A stretch of 64,000 nt of DNA, taken from positions 5,837,001-5,901,000 of the forward strand of contig JAQISU010000041.1 in NCBI GenBank assembly GCA_029339505.1. Direction: 5' to 3'. A program made the translations under genes and the position numbers. Positions 20,436-33,508 of the stretch are shown in pieces (the first letter of the stretch is position 1; each line of letters opens with the position of its first letter). The notes under the pieces are model-generated. The model was given only the letters and a program-made list of their open reading frames with translations, made no database searches and was not told where the DNA came from. The stretch is from Unio delphinus (taxonomy: Eukaryota > Mollusca > Bivalvia > Unionida > Unionidae).

Positions 20436-23400
20436 GTGAAATTATACCCCAGTTAAAAACCACTTTTCAATATCTTTGTACAATGAAACTGTACCTATTT
20501 GTGCCCAGTTAAAAACCACTTTAAAATATCTTTATACAATGAAACTGTACTCCACATAAAAAACACTTTTCAATATCTTTATACAATAAAACTGTACCCC
20601 ACATAAAAACCACTTTTCAATATCTTTGTACAATGAAACTATACCCCAGTTAAAAACCACTTTTCAATATCTTTGTACAATGAAACTGTACCTATTTGTG
20701 CCCCAGTTAAAAACCACTTTTCAATATCTTTGTACAATGAAACTACTCCACTTAAAAAAACACTTTTTAATATCTTTATACAATGAAACTGTACTCCACT
20801 TAAAAAAACACTTTTCAATATTTTTATACAATGAAACTGTACCCCACTTAAAAACCACTTTTCAATATCTTTGTACAATGAAACTGTACCTATTTGTGCC
20901 CCAGTTAAAAACCACTTTTCAATATCTTTATACAATGAAACTGTACTCCACATAAAAAACACTTTTCAATATCTTTATACAATGAAACTGTACCCCACTT
21001 AAAAAACACTTTTCAATATCTTTGTACAATGAAACTGTACTCCACTTAAAAAACACTTTTCAATATCTTTATACTATGAAACTGTACCCCAGTTAAAAAC
21101 CACTTTTCAATATCTTTGTACAATGAAACTGTACCTATTTGTGCCCCAGTTAAAAACCACTTTTCAATATCTTTATACAATGAAACTGTACCCCACATAA
21201 AAAACACTTTTCATTATCTTTATACAATGAAACTGTACCCCACTTAAAAAACACTTTTCAATATCTTTGTACAATGAAACTGTACTCCACTTATAAAACA
21301 CTTTTCAATATCTTTATACTATGAAACTGTACCCCAGTTAAAAACCACTTTTCAATATCTTTGTACAATGAAACTGTACCTATTTGTGGCCCAGTTAAAA
21401 ACCACTTTTCAATATCTTTATACAATGAAACTACTCCACTTAAAAAACACTTTTCAATATCTTTATACAATGAAGCTGTATTCCAATTAAAATAGACTTT
21501 TCAATATCATTATACAATGAAACTGTACCCCAGTTAAAAACCACTTTTCAATATCTTTGTACAATGAAACTACTCCACTTAAAAAAACACTTTTCAATAT
21601 CTTTATACAATGAAACTACTCCAATTAAAAAGCACTTTTCAATATCTTTATACAATGAAACGGTACCCCACTTAAAAAACACTTTTCAATATCTTTGTAC
21701 AATGAAACTGTACCCCACTTAAAAAAACACTTTTTAATATCTTTATTCAATGAAACTGTACTCCAATTAAAAAATACTTTTCAATATCTTTATACAATGA
21801 AACTGTACTCAAATTAAAAACCGCTTTTCAATATCTTTATACAATGAAACTGTACTCCACTTAAAAAACACTTTTCAATATCTTTATACAATGAAACTGT
21901 ACCCCACTTAAAAACCACTTTTCAATATCTTTGTACAATGAAACTGTACCCCACTTAAAAAATACTTTTCAATATCTTTATACAATGAAACTGTACCCCA
22001 CTTAAAAAAACTTTTCATTATCTTTATACAATGAAACTGTACCCCACATAAAAAACACTTTTCAATATCTTTGTACAATGAAACTGTACCCCACTTAAAA
22101 AATACTTTTCAATATCTTTATACAATGAAACTGTACTCCAATTAAAAAACACTTTTCAATATCTTTATACAATGAAATGGTACCCCACTTAAAAAACACT
22201 TTTCAATATCTTTGTACAATGAAACTGTACCCGACTTATAAAAACCTTTTCAATATCTTTATACAATGAAACTGTACTCCAATTAAAAAACACTTTTCAA
22301 TATCTTTATACAATGAAACTGTACTCCAATTAAAAAACACTTTTCAATATCTTTATACAATGAAACTGTACTCCACTTAAAAAACACTTTTCAATATCTT
22401 TATAAAATGAAACTGTACCCCAGTTAAAAACCACTTTTCAATATCTTTGTACAATGAAACTGTACCTATTTGTGCCCCAGTTAAAAACCACTTTTCAATA
22501 TCTTTATACAATGAAACTACTCCACTTAAAAAAACACTTTCAATATCTTTATACAATGAAACTGTATCCCACTTAAAAAACACTTTTCAATATCTTTATA
22601 CAATGAAACTGTACCCCACTTAAAAAACACTTTTCAATATCTTTGTACAATGAAACTGTACCCCACTTAAAAAAACACTTTTCATTATCTTTGTACAATG
22701 AAACTGTACTCCAATTAAAAAATACTTTTCAATATCTTTATAAAATGAAACTGTACCCCACTTAAAAAACACTTTTCAATATCTTTGTACAATGAAACTG
22801 TACCCCACTTTAAAAAAAAACACTTTTCAATATCTTTATACAATGAAACTGTACTCCAATTAAAAAATATTTTTCAATATCTTTATACAATGAAACTGTA
22901 CCCCAGTTAAAAACCACTTTTCAATATCTTTGTACAATGAAACTGTACCTATTTGTGCCCCAGTTAAAAACCACTTTTCAATATCTTTATACAATGAAAC
23001 TACTCCACTTAAAAAAACACTTTTTAATATCTTTATACAATGAAACTGTACTCCAATTAAAAAATACTTTTCAATATCTTTATACAATGAAACTGTACCC
23101 CACTTAAAATACACTTTTCAATATCTTTATACAATGAAACTGTACCCCACTTTAAAAAAAACACTTTTCAATATCTTTATACAATGAAACTGTACTCCAA
23201 TTAAAAAATATTTTTCAATATCTTTATACAATGAAACTGTACTCCAATTAAAAAACACTTTTCAATATCTTTATACAATGAAACTGTACTCCACTTAAAA
23301 AATACTTTTCAATATCTTTATACAATGAAACTGTACCCCACTTAAAAAACACTTTTCAATATCTTTATACAATGAAACTGTACCCCACTTAAAAAACACT

Positions 23401-24060
23401 TTTCAATATCTTTGTACAATGAAACTGTACCCCACTTAAAAAAACACTTTTCATTTTCTTTATACAATGAAACTGTACTCCAATTAAAAAAACACTTTTC
23501 AATATCTTTATACAATGAAACTGTACTCCAATTAAAAAACACTTTTCAATATCTTTATACAATGAAACTGTACTCCAATTAAAAAATATTTTTCAATATC
23601 TTTATACAATGAAACTGTACTCCAATTAAAAAACACTTTCAATATCTTTATACAATGAAACTGTACCCCACTTAAAAAACACTTTTCAATATCTTTGTAC
23701 AATGAAACTGTACCCCACTTAAAAAAACACTTTTCATTATCTTTATACAATGAAACCGTACTCCAATTAAAAAATACTTTTCAATATCTTTATACAATGA
23801 AACTGTACCCCACTTAAAAAACACTTTTCAATATCTTTTTCCAATAAACTGTACCCCACTTAAAAAAAAACACTTTTCAATATCTTTATACAATGAAACT
23901 GTACTCCAATTAAAAAAACACTTTTCAATATCTTTATACAATGAAACTGTACTCCACTTAAAAAACACTTTTCAATATCTTTATACAATGAAACTGTACC
24001 CCACTTAAAAACCACTTTTCAATATCTTTGTACAATGAAACTGTACCTATTTGTGCCCTA
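20436..24060. repeat. 47/57-bp satellite array, about 3.6 kb
   Basis: About 75 tandem units of the type CACTTTTCAATATCTTTATA followed by CAATGAAACTGTACCCCACTTAAAAAA. Most units are 47 bp. A minority are 57 bp because they carry an extra 10 bases, CTATTTGTGC. Repeating clusters of variants suggest larger duplicated blocks. Read on the - strand, the 57-bp unit is an open 19-residue repeat, EKWFLTGAQIGTVSLYKDI, which continues in frame from a LINE reverse transcriptase remnant at the right edge. Long frames on either strand here are by-products. Confidence 0.97.
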
Positions 24061-24400
24061 GTAAACAAACACTTTTCATAATTCCTTTTAGGTACTCCAT
24101 TGCAAAAACACAATTTTGTCTTATCCAAGTTAATTACCTTTCCATTGCTGTTATAAAGCATTCTATTATATTGCTGTATCAGCACAATAAGCAATATCAT
24201 CAGCAAAAAAGAATACTAAAAGATCAGAGACATTTCTGAAATAAAAATACCTTGACCACAACTTTCTCTCAATTGTTGATAAACAAAGACAATAATGATG
24301 AACTCAAAATACAGCCTTGTCTTGTCTAGTTCCCATTATCTAAAGTTAAGCCTTCAATTGACTTGACACACGACCAATAATTAGAATATATTCAATTTCA
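24061..24400 (-). pseudogene. Non-LTR reverse transcriptase remnant beside the satellite
   Basis: On the - strand, in more than one frame, the order is GLTLDNG, then TRQGCILSSSLLSLFI (RT motif 4-like), then FFADDIAYCADTA (the catalytic YADD-type motif), then INLDKTKLCF and NYEKCLFTRAQIGTVSLYKD. This is the palm order of LINE reverse transcriptases, where a KTK motif is followed by a G-xx-I-xx-V-xx-YKYLG segment. The last segment runs straight into the satellite. Several stops and frameshifts break it. Confidence 0.75.
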
Positions 24401-24787
24401 AATAGATACTAATTGACAACTGATAGCCTTCAAAGTTAAATTTGTCTGCAATTTAGCATACTCGATATTGTCCAACACGTTAGATAAAGCTACTAATAGT
24501 AAAATCAGCCCCCATTTCTGGATATAGATACATGTATATATTTTTCTGTAAGACAGATTATTGAGTGAATATGTTCTCACTCGCAGTATATTACCACTTG
24601 TACTTCATCATTAATGCAGCTAATTTCAGTCCATTTATAAAAGTGCTTGTTTAACATTCAGGTAAATATCATAGCATCAATCAATGATATACCCACTGAA
24701 TCATCGAGACAGTCTTTTTTATGTAGTGATCATGTAATACCTTATCCCATGAACCAGAAAAATACAAGCAAGGTTGAAAGATGCTAA
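24401..24787. other. Intergenic, nothing recognised
   Basis: AT-rich sequence with no supported feature. Confidence 0.4.
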
Positions 24788-25094
24788 ATGTGTGCATGCG
24801 TGTGTGTCTTGGGGGGGGGGGGGTCTCAATTTTTAATGTAGCTTTAAAAAAAATTCAGTCAAATCACTATGATGTCAAAAGTGTGACAGTTTATAGTGGT
24901 ATCTAGCACTGGGGCATCATGCTGCAGGTATGTAGCATGATGTCCCACCCAGTCACATTATCCTGACACCAGTCCTAACACTAACATCTTAATACTTAGT
25001 GCCTAGCTGTTTTTGTATGCCTTGGCTGAGGCTCAAACCTGCAACCACCACACAACAGAGGCAGATGTTCTAACCACTAGGCCACTGGAACAGT
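24788..25094 (-). mobile_element. tRNA-derived SINE, family 1 copy b (reverse)
   Basis: In reverse orientation it shows CCCAGTCACATTATCCTGAC and the head AACCACTAGGCCACTGGAAC. The tail side contains a G-run and TG repeats (about 24800..24833). AAAGATGCTA upstream and AAAGGATGCTA downstream look like a target duplication with one extra base. Confidence 0.82.
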
Positions 25095-25854
25095 AAAGGA
25101 TGCTATTAACTGTGGTTTGATAAGGTGCATAATATACTCGAAAAAGTAAATTCCCATCTGGACCACAAGCCTTTCTAGATTTCTGTGTGCAATTCCTCTT
25201 AAAATACAAGTTCATTCAATATATAACAATACAGAGGTTCCTCTTCATTGATTTAAATACTTTTTCTGAATGACAGTAGGGTCTTAAATAATTATAAAAC
25301 TCTTGAGTCATAAATTTTACTTTTGCTAAAGTAAGTCCTGCTGCCACAGGATCTCGAGTATTTTCAAAAACTTTTCTTGATTATATCTCATTTAAGCAAG
25401 AAAGCTCATCTCTTTTTCTTGATATTTGTCTTTCATTTCTCTACAAACGTATGAATTTATTTTTTGCGTTTGCATGTTTATACAACATGAGATTAACATG
25501 AGAGTTATTTACTCTAAAACTGCATAAACTGCATTTCAACTTATTTTTGACACCTTTGTTATTTTCACCTTTGGTGTCCCCGAAACAGGTTGAGGCAATC
25601 ATTGTATTGAAGAGGCTTTAAAAAATATGCAGTCATATAAAACAAATTCAATAAGCACCATATGTTATTTGCTTTCTCTGAATTCATAATGTATCATTTA
25701 ATTTTATGCAAATTAAAACACCATACAGAAAGATTGTGGAAAAAAAGCTCATGTAGTAGTAATTATTTGTTTGCTTATATTCTTATGGTGGATGAAAGTT
25801 TAATGTGTAATTTCCTTTTTAAGTATTTCTTAATGCAAGTAGGCTCAATCTTTC
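25095..25854. other. Intergenic, nothing recognised
   Basis: AT-rich sequence upstream of the LINE fragment. Short open frames here show no conserved motif. Confidence 0.4.
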
Positions 25855-27690
25855 TTTTTGGAGCAGTTTCCAAATCTCCTGGAGTATGGAAATTTGATAG
25901 GTGTCAACTTGATTATTCTTGGAGATTTCAAGTTTCACTTTGACTGTCCTGGAAATCCATTCACATCAAAACTCCTAGATTCCATTCATGTTTCAAAACA
26001 GTCAGTTAACCAAACCAACCATAAAGATGGTTACATATTAGACTGAATTTTTCAGAGACCTGATGATAATATTCTACGGTCCACACTTGTATACCATGAA
26101 CTTGCATCAGATCACCTCTGCATTATGTACCATCTGGACATATTAGTCCCAAACCCTCCAAGTTTATTTGCTTCTAAGAGAAACCTCCATATGATAAATA
26201 GAACTAAACTAATGTATGACATCCAAGTAAACCTAACAACTTGCTTACCTCCAACAGCTAAACAACTCGATAACTGCCTGCATTCATTGCTTGAAAAACA
26301 TCCCTCAGCCACCAAGTGCAGAGTATCAATTCAAAAGTGTTCTCCGTGGTATAGCAGTGTAAGGGACCAGCTTCGCATTGTTAAAAAGAGACTGCCATAA
26401 AGCGGAAAGGCTTTGTCTTTCCACTAGACTCACTATTCGAAGCTGCTAAGAAGAACGTCACAAACATAGTCCATTAAGCCAAATTATCCCACTACAGTAC
26501 CAAGATCACGGAAGCTCCAACAACAAAGAGCTCTTTGAGATTACTAACAAACTAATGTCAAGGAACAAATGTACACCACTTCCAACTACCTTCTCTCCAG
26601 TAGACCTTCCAGACCTGTTTGCAAATTTCTTCCATGACAACTGGTACAAACCATTCGAGATAAGCATGACAACACAATTTTAATTCACTTGTCATCACCA
26701 TACGGTTGAGATACAGAATTTCTGTGACAACTGTTAGGAGCATTTGAACCTGTCTCTATGGATTTAGTATGGACAATCATGATGCAGAGTGCACCAAAGT
26801 CATGTGAACTTGATCCAATTCCAACACCACTGCTGCTTGAGTGCTTAGATCCAATATTGCCTTTACTAACTGGTGTTATTAATACCTCTCTCCCATCAGG
26901 GGAATTCCCATCATTTTTCGCAATTGCCATCATAAAGCCTACCGGTATGCTGAAGAAACCAACACTCTACCATATTGATTTAAAAGTACTATACCCAGTT
27001 TCTAATCTCCCGTTCAAATAAAAAATCTTTGAAAAAGTTGTTCTAACCCAACTTGTATCTCATCAGAATTCAAACAGTCTTTTGAGCAATGTACAGTGTG
27101 CATAACGCCCTTGCCACAGTACTGAAACTACTCTTCTGAACATAGTTAATGACATTCTCTCTGCTTTAGATAGCGGAAAGATTACAGTCCTAACCATCCT
27201 TGATTTGTCTGCAGCATATGACAAAACAGACCATGATATATTACTTCACTGTCTCCAGCATTTATTTGGCATTCACAATAAAGCCTTACTGTGGTTCAAG
27301 TCCTACTTAGTCAACAGGACACAAATTGTATCTGCAAATGGAATACACTCCAGCCCAGTTGATCTATGCTGTGTTCCACAGGGGTCTGTTCTTGGACCTG
27401 TTCCCTTCATTCTAATATGTATTCAGCCGCTCTCAAGTGTCAGAGATCATCTTCCATGTGTCTCACCAACTGTACGTTGATGACACCCAAATATACAAAT
27501 CTAGCCACCAAACTGAAGTTGATGCTACCATCCAAGGAGTAGAGCAGTGCAATTCTGATGTGAAATCATGGATGACATGTAACAAGCTGCAGATGAATGA
27601 TGATAAAACTGAGGCCATTTTGATCACAGCACAAAGACTTTCTCACTCATTTCATTTGCCTCAAACAATAAATATCAGCATTGTATGATG
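25855..27690 (+). mobile_element. CR1-like LINE, 5'-truncated and decayed
   Basis: The + strand encodes, across several frames, the end of an apurinic-type endonuclease (NLIILGDFKFHFDCPGN and the SDH motif in ELASDHLCIMYHL), a linker (LFASKRNLHMINRTKL), then reverse transcriptase: CELDPIPTPLLLECLDPI, VSNLPF, TILDLSAAYDKTDHDILL (motif A region), VPQGSVLGP (motif B) and LYVDDTQIYKSS (motif C). This order and the DLSAAYDKTDH and YxDDTQIY forms are typical of the CR1/L2 group. It starts abruptly inside the endonuclease, as LINE truncations do. Stops and frameshifts make it inactive. It shares sequence with the - strand copy at 62880..64000. Confidence 0.9.
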
Positions 27691-28220
27691 GGATGTAGGA
27701 GTTTATAAAGTGGAAATATAAGAATAACAGACACTATACAAGGTAAGCTGTTTTTTTTATTTCACTGAAAGTCAGCAAAAACTAATTAAATAATGAACAT
27801 AAATGTAACCATGTTTTCAATTTCAGTTTCAGTAGTCAGCCTTGATGAGGCTCAAGTATTCAATCTAGCAACCAGCCTCAGTAATCCCATTAACTATAAT
27901 GATTGCACTCAGCAGTAGTGACAACTTCTGTAGTAGCTAAAGGGTTAACGTTCTCTTACTATGTTTTGCCAAAACACAGTAATAACTACCATAATAAATA
28001 AGGTATATTTGTTCCATTGTTTTTTTTTCTTGATTGTTTGTGTTTATTTTAAAAGAAAATATTACACGTAGTACGAGTCAGCGTGTCGTTTGGTCCGAAT
28101 CAGCTCCTGGCCGAATAATTTGTAAAATGATCATGTCGGCAAAAGGCTTGAAGTTTTCTTTTCATAATAATAAACTTCTAACACACATCGAAATCAAGAA
28201 AAGCTAAAGTTCGTTCAGTA
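27691..28220 (+). promoter_or_regulatory. GTPBP10 upstream region and 5' leader
   Basis: This is the sequence between the LINE and the GTPBP10 start codon. The part from about 28060 to 28220 is richer in CpG than its surroundings, as expected near a promoter. No TATA box at a convincing distance was seen, and the transcription start cannot be placed. Confidence 0.35.
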
Positions 28221-28292
28221 ATGTTGTCAAAATTTCTCATTCCAAGGAGGCTTTTCTCGAGAAACATCAAAGATATAAAAAGAAAAATAGAG
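28221..28292 (+). CDS. GTPBP10: GTPBP10 exon 1 (targeting sequence)
   Basis: It encodes 24 residues from ATG, with Arg/Lys and hydrophobic residues and no acid before Asp18, then donor GTAAAT in phase 0. The mitochondrial-presequence character and the downstream family support this start. Confidence 0.8.
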
Positions 28293-31200
28293 GTAAATAT
28301 CGAACATTATAAATGAGATTTGTTCAAGGTCCGTCCAAAATGATGACAAGGAGTAAAGTAGGCGAGCATTCGACATTGAAAATAGATTCCACTATTTTTT
28401 ATAATCTAGACCAACAAATTGTTCTCTGCCTTTTCTAAAGAAAATTTTACTAGCCGCTACCATAGTCCAAATAAATAAAAGGCGGAGAACAATTTGTTGG
28501 TCTACCGCTAATCATGAATGCTGCACTCCAAAGGCACTTGATTTACGGGAAGCAAAATACATGCCCCATAAGCAGACCCAAATTACATTCATGATTTTCC
28601 GACAAGACGGGTCAGTCTTACTCCTGACGGCAATCTTTTTCATCGTCAAGAACGTTTTCTCCTTTCCACGGGTAACTAAACTTTTGTAATGAAACCTTGG
28701 CAAATCAATGAAGGCCACCTACAGGACCCAGTCTGGGTTTTCATTTGGTACCTTAATAGAACAGAGCCCTTTCTCTCTCGAGTTCACGTCTCTTTCTACT
28801 TCTCATAAAAGGACAAGAAAATCTAGCAGAACAGACTATCACATCCTTGAAGGCTTGAGTAAAGTGTTATTTGCTCAGCATAAAGGGAAATAACCCCAGT
28901 TCAATTGAACTTATAACCCATATCATCTCACATGGTGCGAGCAGTTTCCACCAACCTAGCATTAGACTTGAACTGCTCACTAAATGACATGATTCAGGCT
29001 GTGCAATCTCTAGTTTTTATCTCCAAGATCTGTCATTCCAGAGGGCCCAATTTAATCTGGTAGGACATATGCAGCTCAATAGGTCACCTTTTCATATCAA
29101 TCTACTTTCGGTGGATTTATTTTTTAAATATTATTTGTCACACAATGTTGCAATTGCTACACTTCAAATATGACGAGGAATACTCAGATTTAATTGGAGC
29201 TTTACAAATTTTATATAATGCAATGTTTTCATCCAGGTTCTGAGGTCAGCCATTGTCTAATTTTGCAAGCATTGTCCTTTTTCAGTGTATCAGCAGTGTT
29301 TATATTCATTAGCATCTAACTGCTCCGGTGGCCTAGTGGTTAGAGCGTCCGCCGCAAAAGTGGGAGGTCGTGGTTCGATCCCTGGCCGAGTCATACCAAG
29401 ACTTACAAAAATGGTACTAACAGCTGCCTTGCTTGGTGCTCAGCATTAAGAGGTTAGTGTTAAGACTGGTCAGCCTGGTGTCAGGATAATGTGACTAGGT
29501 GTGAACATCATGCTACATGTCTGCGGCATGATGCCCCCGTGTTAGACATCACTATAAACTGCATCACTGCAGACATCGTAGCGATATGACTGAAATTTTT
29601 TTAAAGCTACATTAAAAGTCAAAACAAACAAACAAACAAATCATTAGCATCTGCAGCAAGTCTTGATTTTTACATTTTTTAATATTCTTAACACATTAAC
29701 CCCTGGCGCCGCATTTAAGGGGCAGAAAGTAGTAGCCTACTGCCATGCTCTGTAGTATCAAGGTCATGCATGATACAGTAAACTGGGTGGTATTATAGAA
29801 AGGTAGACAGATTTTGCTTTACAATGATACCAAAAAATCTTGACGATTTAGTTGCACTACAAAATATATAGTGGAAAAACTTCACCTGTGGTCAGAATTG
29901 GATTTTATGTCCAGATTTTAGACTTTTTGGCCTCAGATCTAAGGCACACCGGTCTGAAGTGAACAAAGACAGGTGAACCTGTGCAAAAAGTAGGATAAGG
30001 TGGACATTTTAATAAAGAGTGATCTCAATATGAAAATAATGGGTCCGTTTGGCAAATAAAGAAAAGAAAAAAGAACTCCAACTTTTCCTTCTCTGCTCTG
30101 AAAAACAATGTTATTAACACAACGAGGCATTAATCTAATTGAAAATTGCTTGGAAGTTGGTGTATTGGGATGTATGTAAAAATAGCCCCCAAAATGTGTT
30201 TCCTACTCGCATTTCATGCCGAAACAGCAAAAACCTCAGGTAATTCACAAGTAGTACCTCTGGTAATTCACAAATGCGCTTAGACTATTTTTGCTTAAAG
30301 AATATGTCTTGCCGGATCTGCCAAACAAACTCTCATTACTTTGGCAATAAACTTTGTCTTTTTTTAAAAAAAGCAGTCAGGAGAAATGCTTAAGTGGTAC
30401 AAATTGGAGAATCCTGCCAAGACCTTGTTATATTCAGATTTCTTATAATGGAGTACCGGTACATGATATTTGAGCTGGCCAGTTGAAATAACATGTAAGG
30501 GTTCTAATTGTCCTACATAATTAAGGAAGGCTTGAACAAATTGTCCATGTTCCCAAATAAATCTAATTCCCAGTATTATAATGCTTACACTTAAAGATAA
30601 CATTATTTGTCTTTCAGCATTTCTATAATGTACTTAAATTTGGTTTAAAAACAAAACTAGATTAGTTTGCATGAATTTCTAGATCTGAAATTATTTGTTT
30701 GTACATTTTGTAGATAAAAGAATCGAAAGAATTACAACTGGAAGAAGAGGCAGAGGAGAGAACAAGAAGATTTAAGGTGATGTCTCTTGTGTTTTCAGTT
30801 GAAACTTAACTCGTACAACAAGTAAAGTATTTTGTTATACTTATTTTCATTTTATTAAATATTATATGAAAACATTTTAAATGGCTTTACACTTTGATTC
30901 TATAAACTCTCAAACGTTATCCCCCCCACTGTTTTCAAATAAGAATAGAAACATGTTATTGAGAAGAAACACAAAAGAATTTATTGTGCCGGCACAAAGA
31001 ATAATACCATTGTACTACTTAATGATAATTATACTTTTTGCCCAGTTATGAGGAGGTGAACTCAGGTAGCCCAAGTCTTGATGTTCTGACCCACTGCAAT
31101 TCATATTGTCCAGACATAACCAGACCTAGCGCCTGTAACAAGATCAATCTTATTACACACATACCATCCATTACACTTTTGGAGTAATCATTTTTTCAAA

Positions 31201-33452
31201 AAAATTATGGCTTATGTGTAAATAAATATGGATTACAGTTTCATTAAATCACCCTCCCCCCACCAAAAAAAAAAAGTTTTCTCATTTTATTAACATTCCA
31301 TTATTCTTTCAGTGTAACTACAACATAAGTGTTTGCTTGTCCATATACTTGCATGCTCTTTCCTAACAGTATTATTATGTTCTATTTGTAGCAGCTGCCC
31401 TATTTCCAAGAAACATGCTGGTTTCAACTTTTGACCTCAGTTTCTATTTATAGTAGCTGTATGACTTAGCTAAGAGGAAACAGACTGGTTTTCTTTTTTT
31501 TTAAATCTTCAAATAATTTCACAGATGGATTAGAAATAGATGAATAACCAATCCAAAGATGAATACATGTATTACACAATACATCATTTCATTCTAGGGC
31601 AGCTTCACACACATTTCAAGCTGTGTGGAAAGGATTTTAATATTGGTCATGTTGGTAAAATAAAGAAACCTTGAATTTGATCATTTTGCTAACTCTAGTA
31701 CTAAGGTACCACTTCTTTTTTTACAGCAACAGAACAATTGTGACACAAATTTTATAAATGCCGAGCATTATTCACTGAGTTCATAATAGAACATGGACTA
31801 CCCCTAGCAGTAGAATACAACATTGGTCCTTTGTTCAAACATGTTTCCCGATTCCAAATTTGCAGAAAATATGCATGTGCAAAAACAAAATCTGTTCATT
31901 TAATATTGTTAGGTGTTTAGTAGAATATAATTCACTGAAAATTGCAGAATCTATGAAACTTTGGTAATTTAGTATTGCAACAAACAGGAGCAGTAAAATT
32001 AACAGTAGAGTCCACTGGAGAAAACAGTTTTTTTTTTTATTTGGTTAATAATGCTTTCAATAAATATAAGTTGGCAGAACTGAATGGGGTTTTCAGCTGA
32101 TACTGCATCAGTGATGACTGGATTTCATAAATGAGTTGCATTCTATATTTTGAAAAATGTCTCCATCAGTGTACATATCAGGTTGTCCCAGTCATATGAT
32201 CCACCTTGCTGCAGGAAAGTCTGCTGATAAATTAAAATTAGAACTCCTTAAGTATCAAGTTGTCATTCTACCTGACAATGTTCTACATGCAGACAGAATT
32301 GATGTGCAATGGCACCTTATTTCTCAGCTGAAAGGCCCAATAACTTTAAGATACATATTTCCTCTTCTTTGTCAGGTTCTCAAAAGAATATCATTTCTTT
32401 TACCATTCTAATGCTGACTGAGAGATTGTTCTGTATTGTTAACAAAAATAAAACGGAATTCAGATCTAGGCTCAGTAACCCAGCATGTAGTGCTCTACTG
32501 TTGTGCAAAACATTCATAATCTCAGCTGGTACAATGTGTTTTGAAATGCAGAATGAGAGAATCAAAGCTCAAAGTGCTGTATATGAAAATTTGAAGCAGT
32601 ATTTTATGTTAAAAGACCAGTGGAGTAAATAAATCATTTTGTACATATGCTCATTGAATTTTATCATGTCATATGCAGATTACTCATTTTCTGCTCAGAT
32701 AACTCTTTTTGTCTACTTGGATTATACTTTTTCCTTTCCAGGGATTGGCATGTATGTTAATATAGTCATTGTTATATATATCAATAGTGTGTCTTTAACT
32801 TTTGGTCCCAGACTATAGATGGCAGTGAGCTTTGGTTGACCGATTCCATATATGTGTTTTTATACCAGTAACAGTTGACGCCATATTCCATTTTGCTTGA
32901 CATTAAATATATATTTGCTTTTCAAATTCAGAAAAAATTCTTTGATTCATTAAGAATCTATGTGCGAGGGGGTGGAGGAGGACAGGGGCTTCCTAAGTAT
33001 GGTGGAGTGGGCGGGAAAGGAGGTGATGTCCACGTTATAAGCAGCAAGGACATTACACTGAAGAAAGTGTATGATACCAATCCATCAAAGAGGTATATTG
33101 CTGGAACAGGAACAGATAGCAGGTAAAGAAACAAAATAGCTCTGGACAAAGTCTGAAGTGCTAAATTGGAAATGAACTGCAGTGTTCTATTGATTACCCG
33201 CCCATTTTTCCATCACAGGGTCACATTGCTTTAGGATAACTGAGACCTCCCAGGAAGGCAAAACATGTATTTCTGTATATTTATTATGCCCTATCCAACC
33301 CCATTAAATACATCACTGGGTCACATTACATTAGGATAATTAAGACCTCCCAGGAAGGCAAAAAATGTATTTTGTTTTTCTGTAGTCATATCATTATATA
33401 TATTGTAAAGTGCTTATAGCTTCTAAAGATTAGGATCTATACAAAGTCCTCG

Positions 33453-33508
<56 letters not shown>

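Noticed and set aside
20626..20962. Open frames over 100 codons on both strands inside the satellite array
   Set aside because: They follow from the repeat unit (57-bp units keep frame) and have no start context or non-repeat sequence.
20436..24060. Possible CRISPR-like array
   Set aside because: Whole monomers repeat without unique spacers, and the genome is eukaryotic.
28512..28718. Antisense small gene starting near the GTPBP10 promoter
   Set aside because: A 68-codon - strand frame with slightly higher GC exists, but no domain, splice signal or conservation can be shown.
29318..29400. Functional tRNA gene
   Set aside because: A and B boxes are present but the cloverleaf is not complete and the sequence is the head of a repeated SINE with target duplication.
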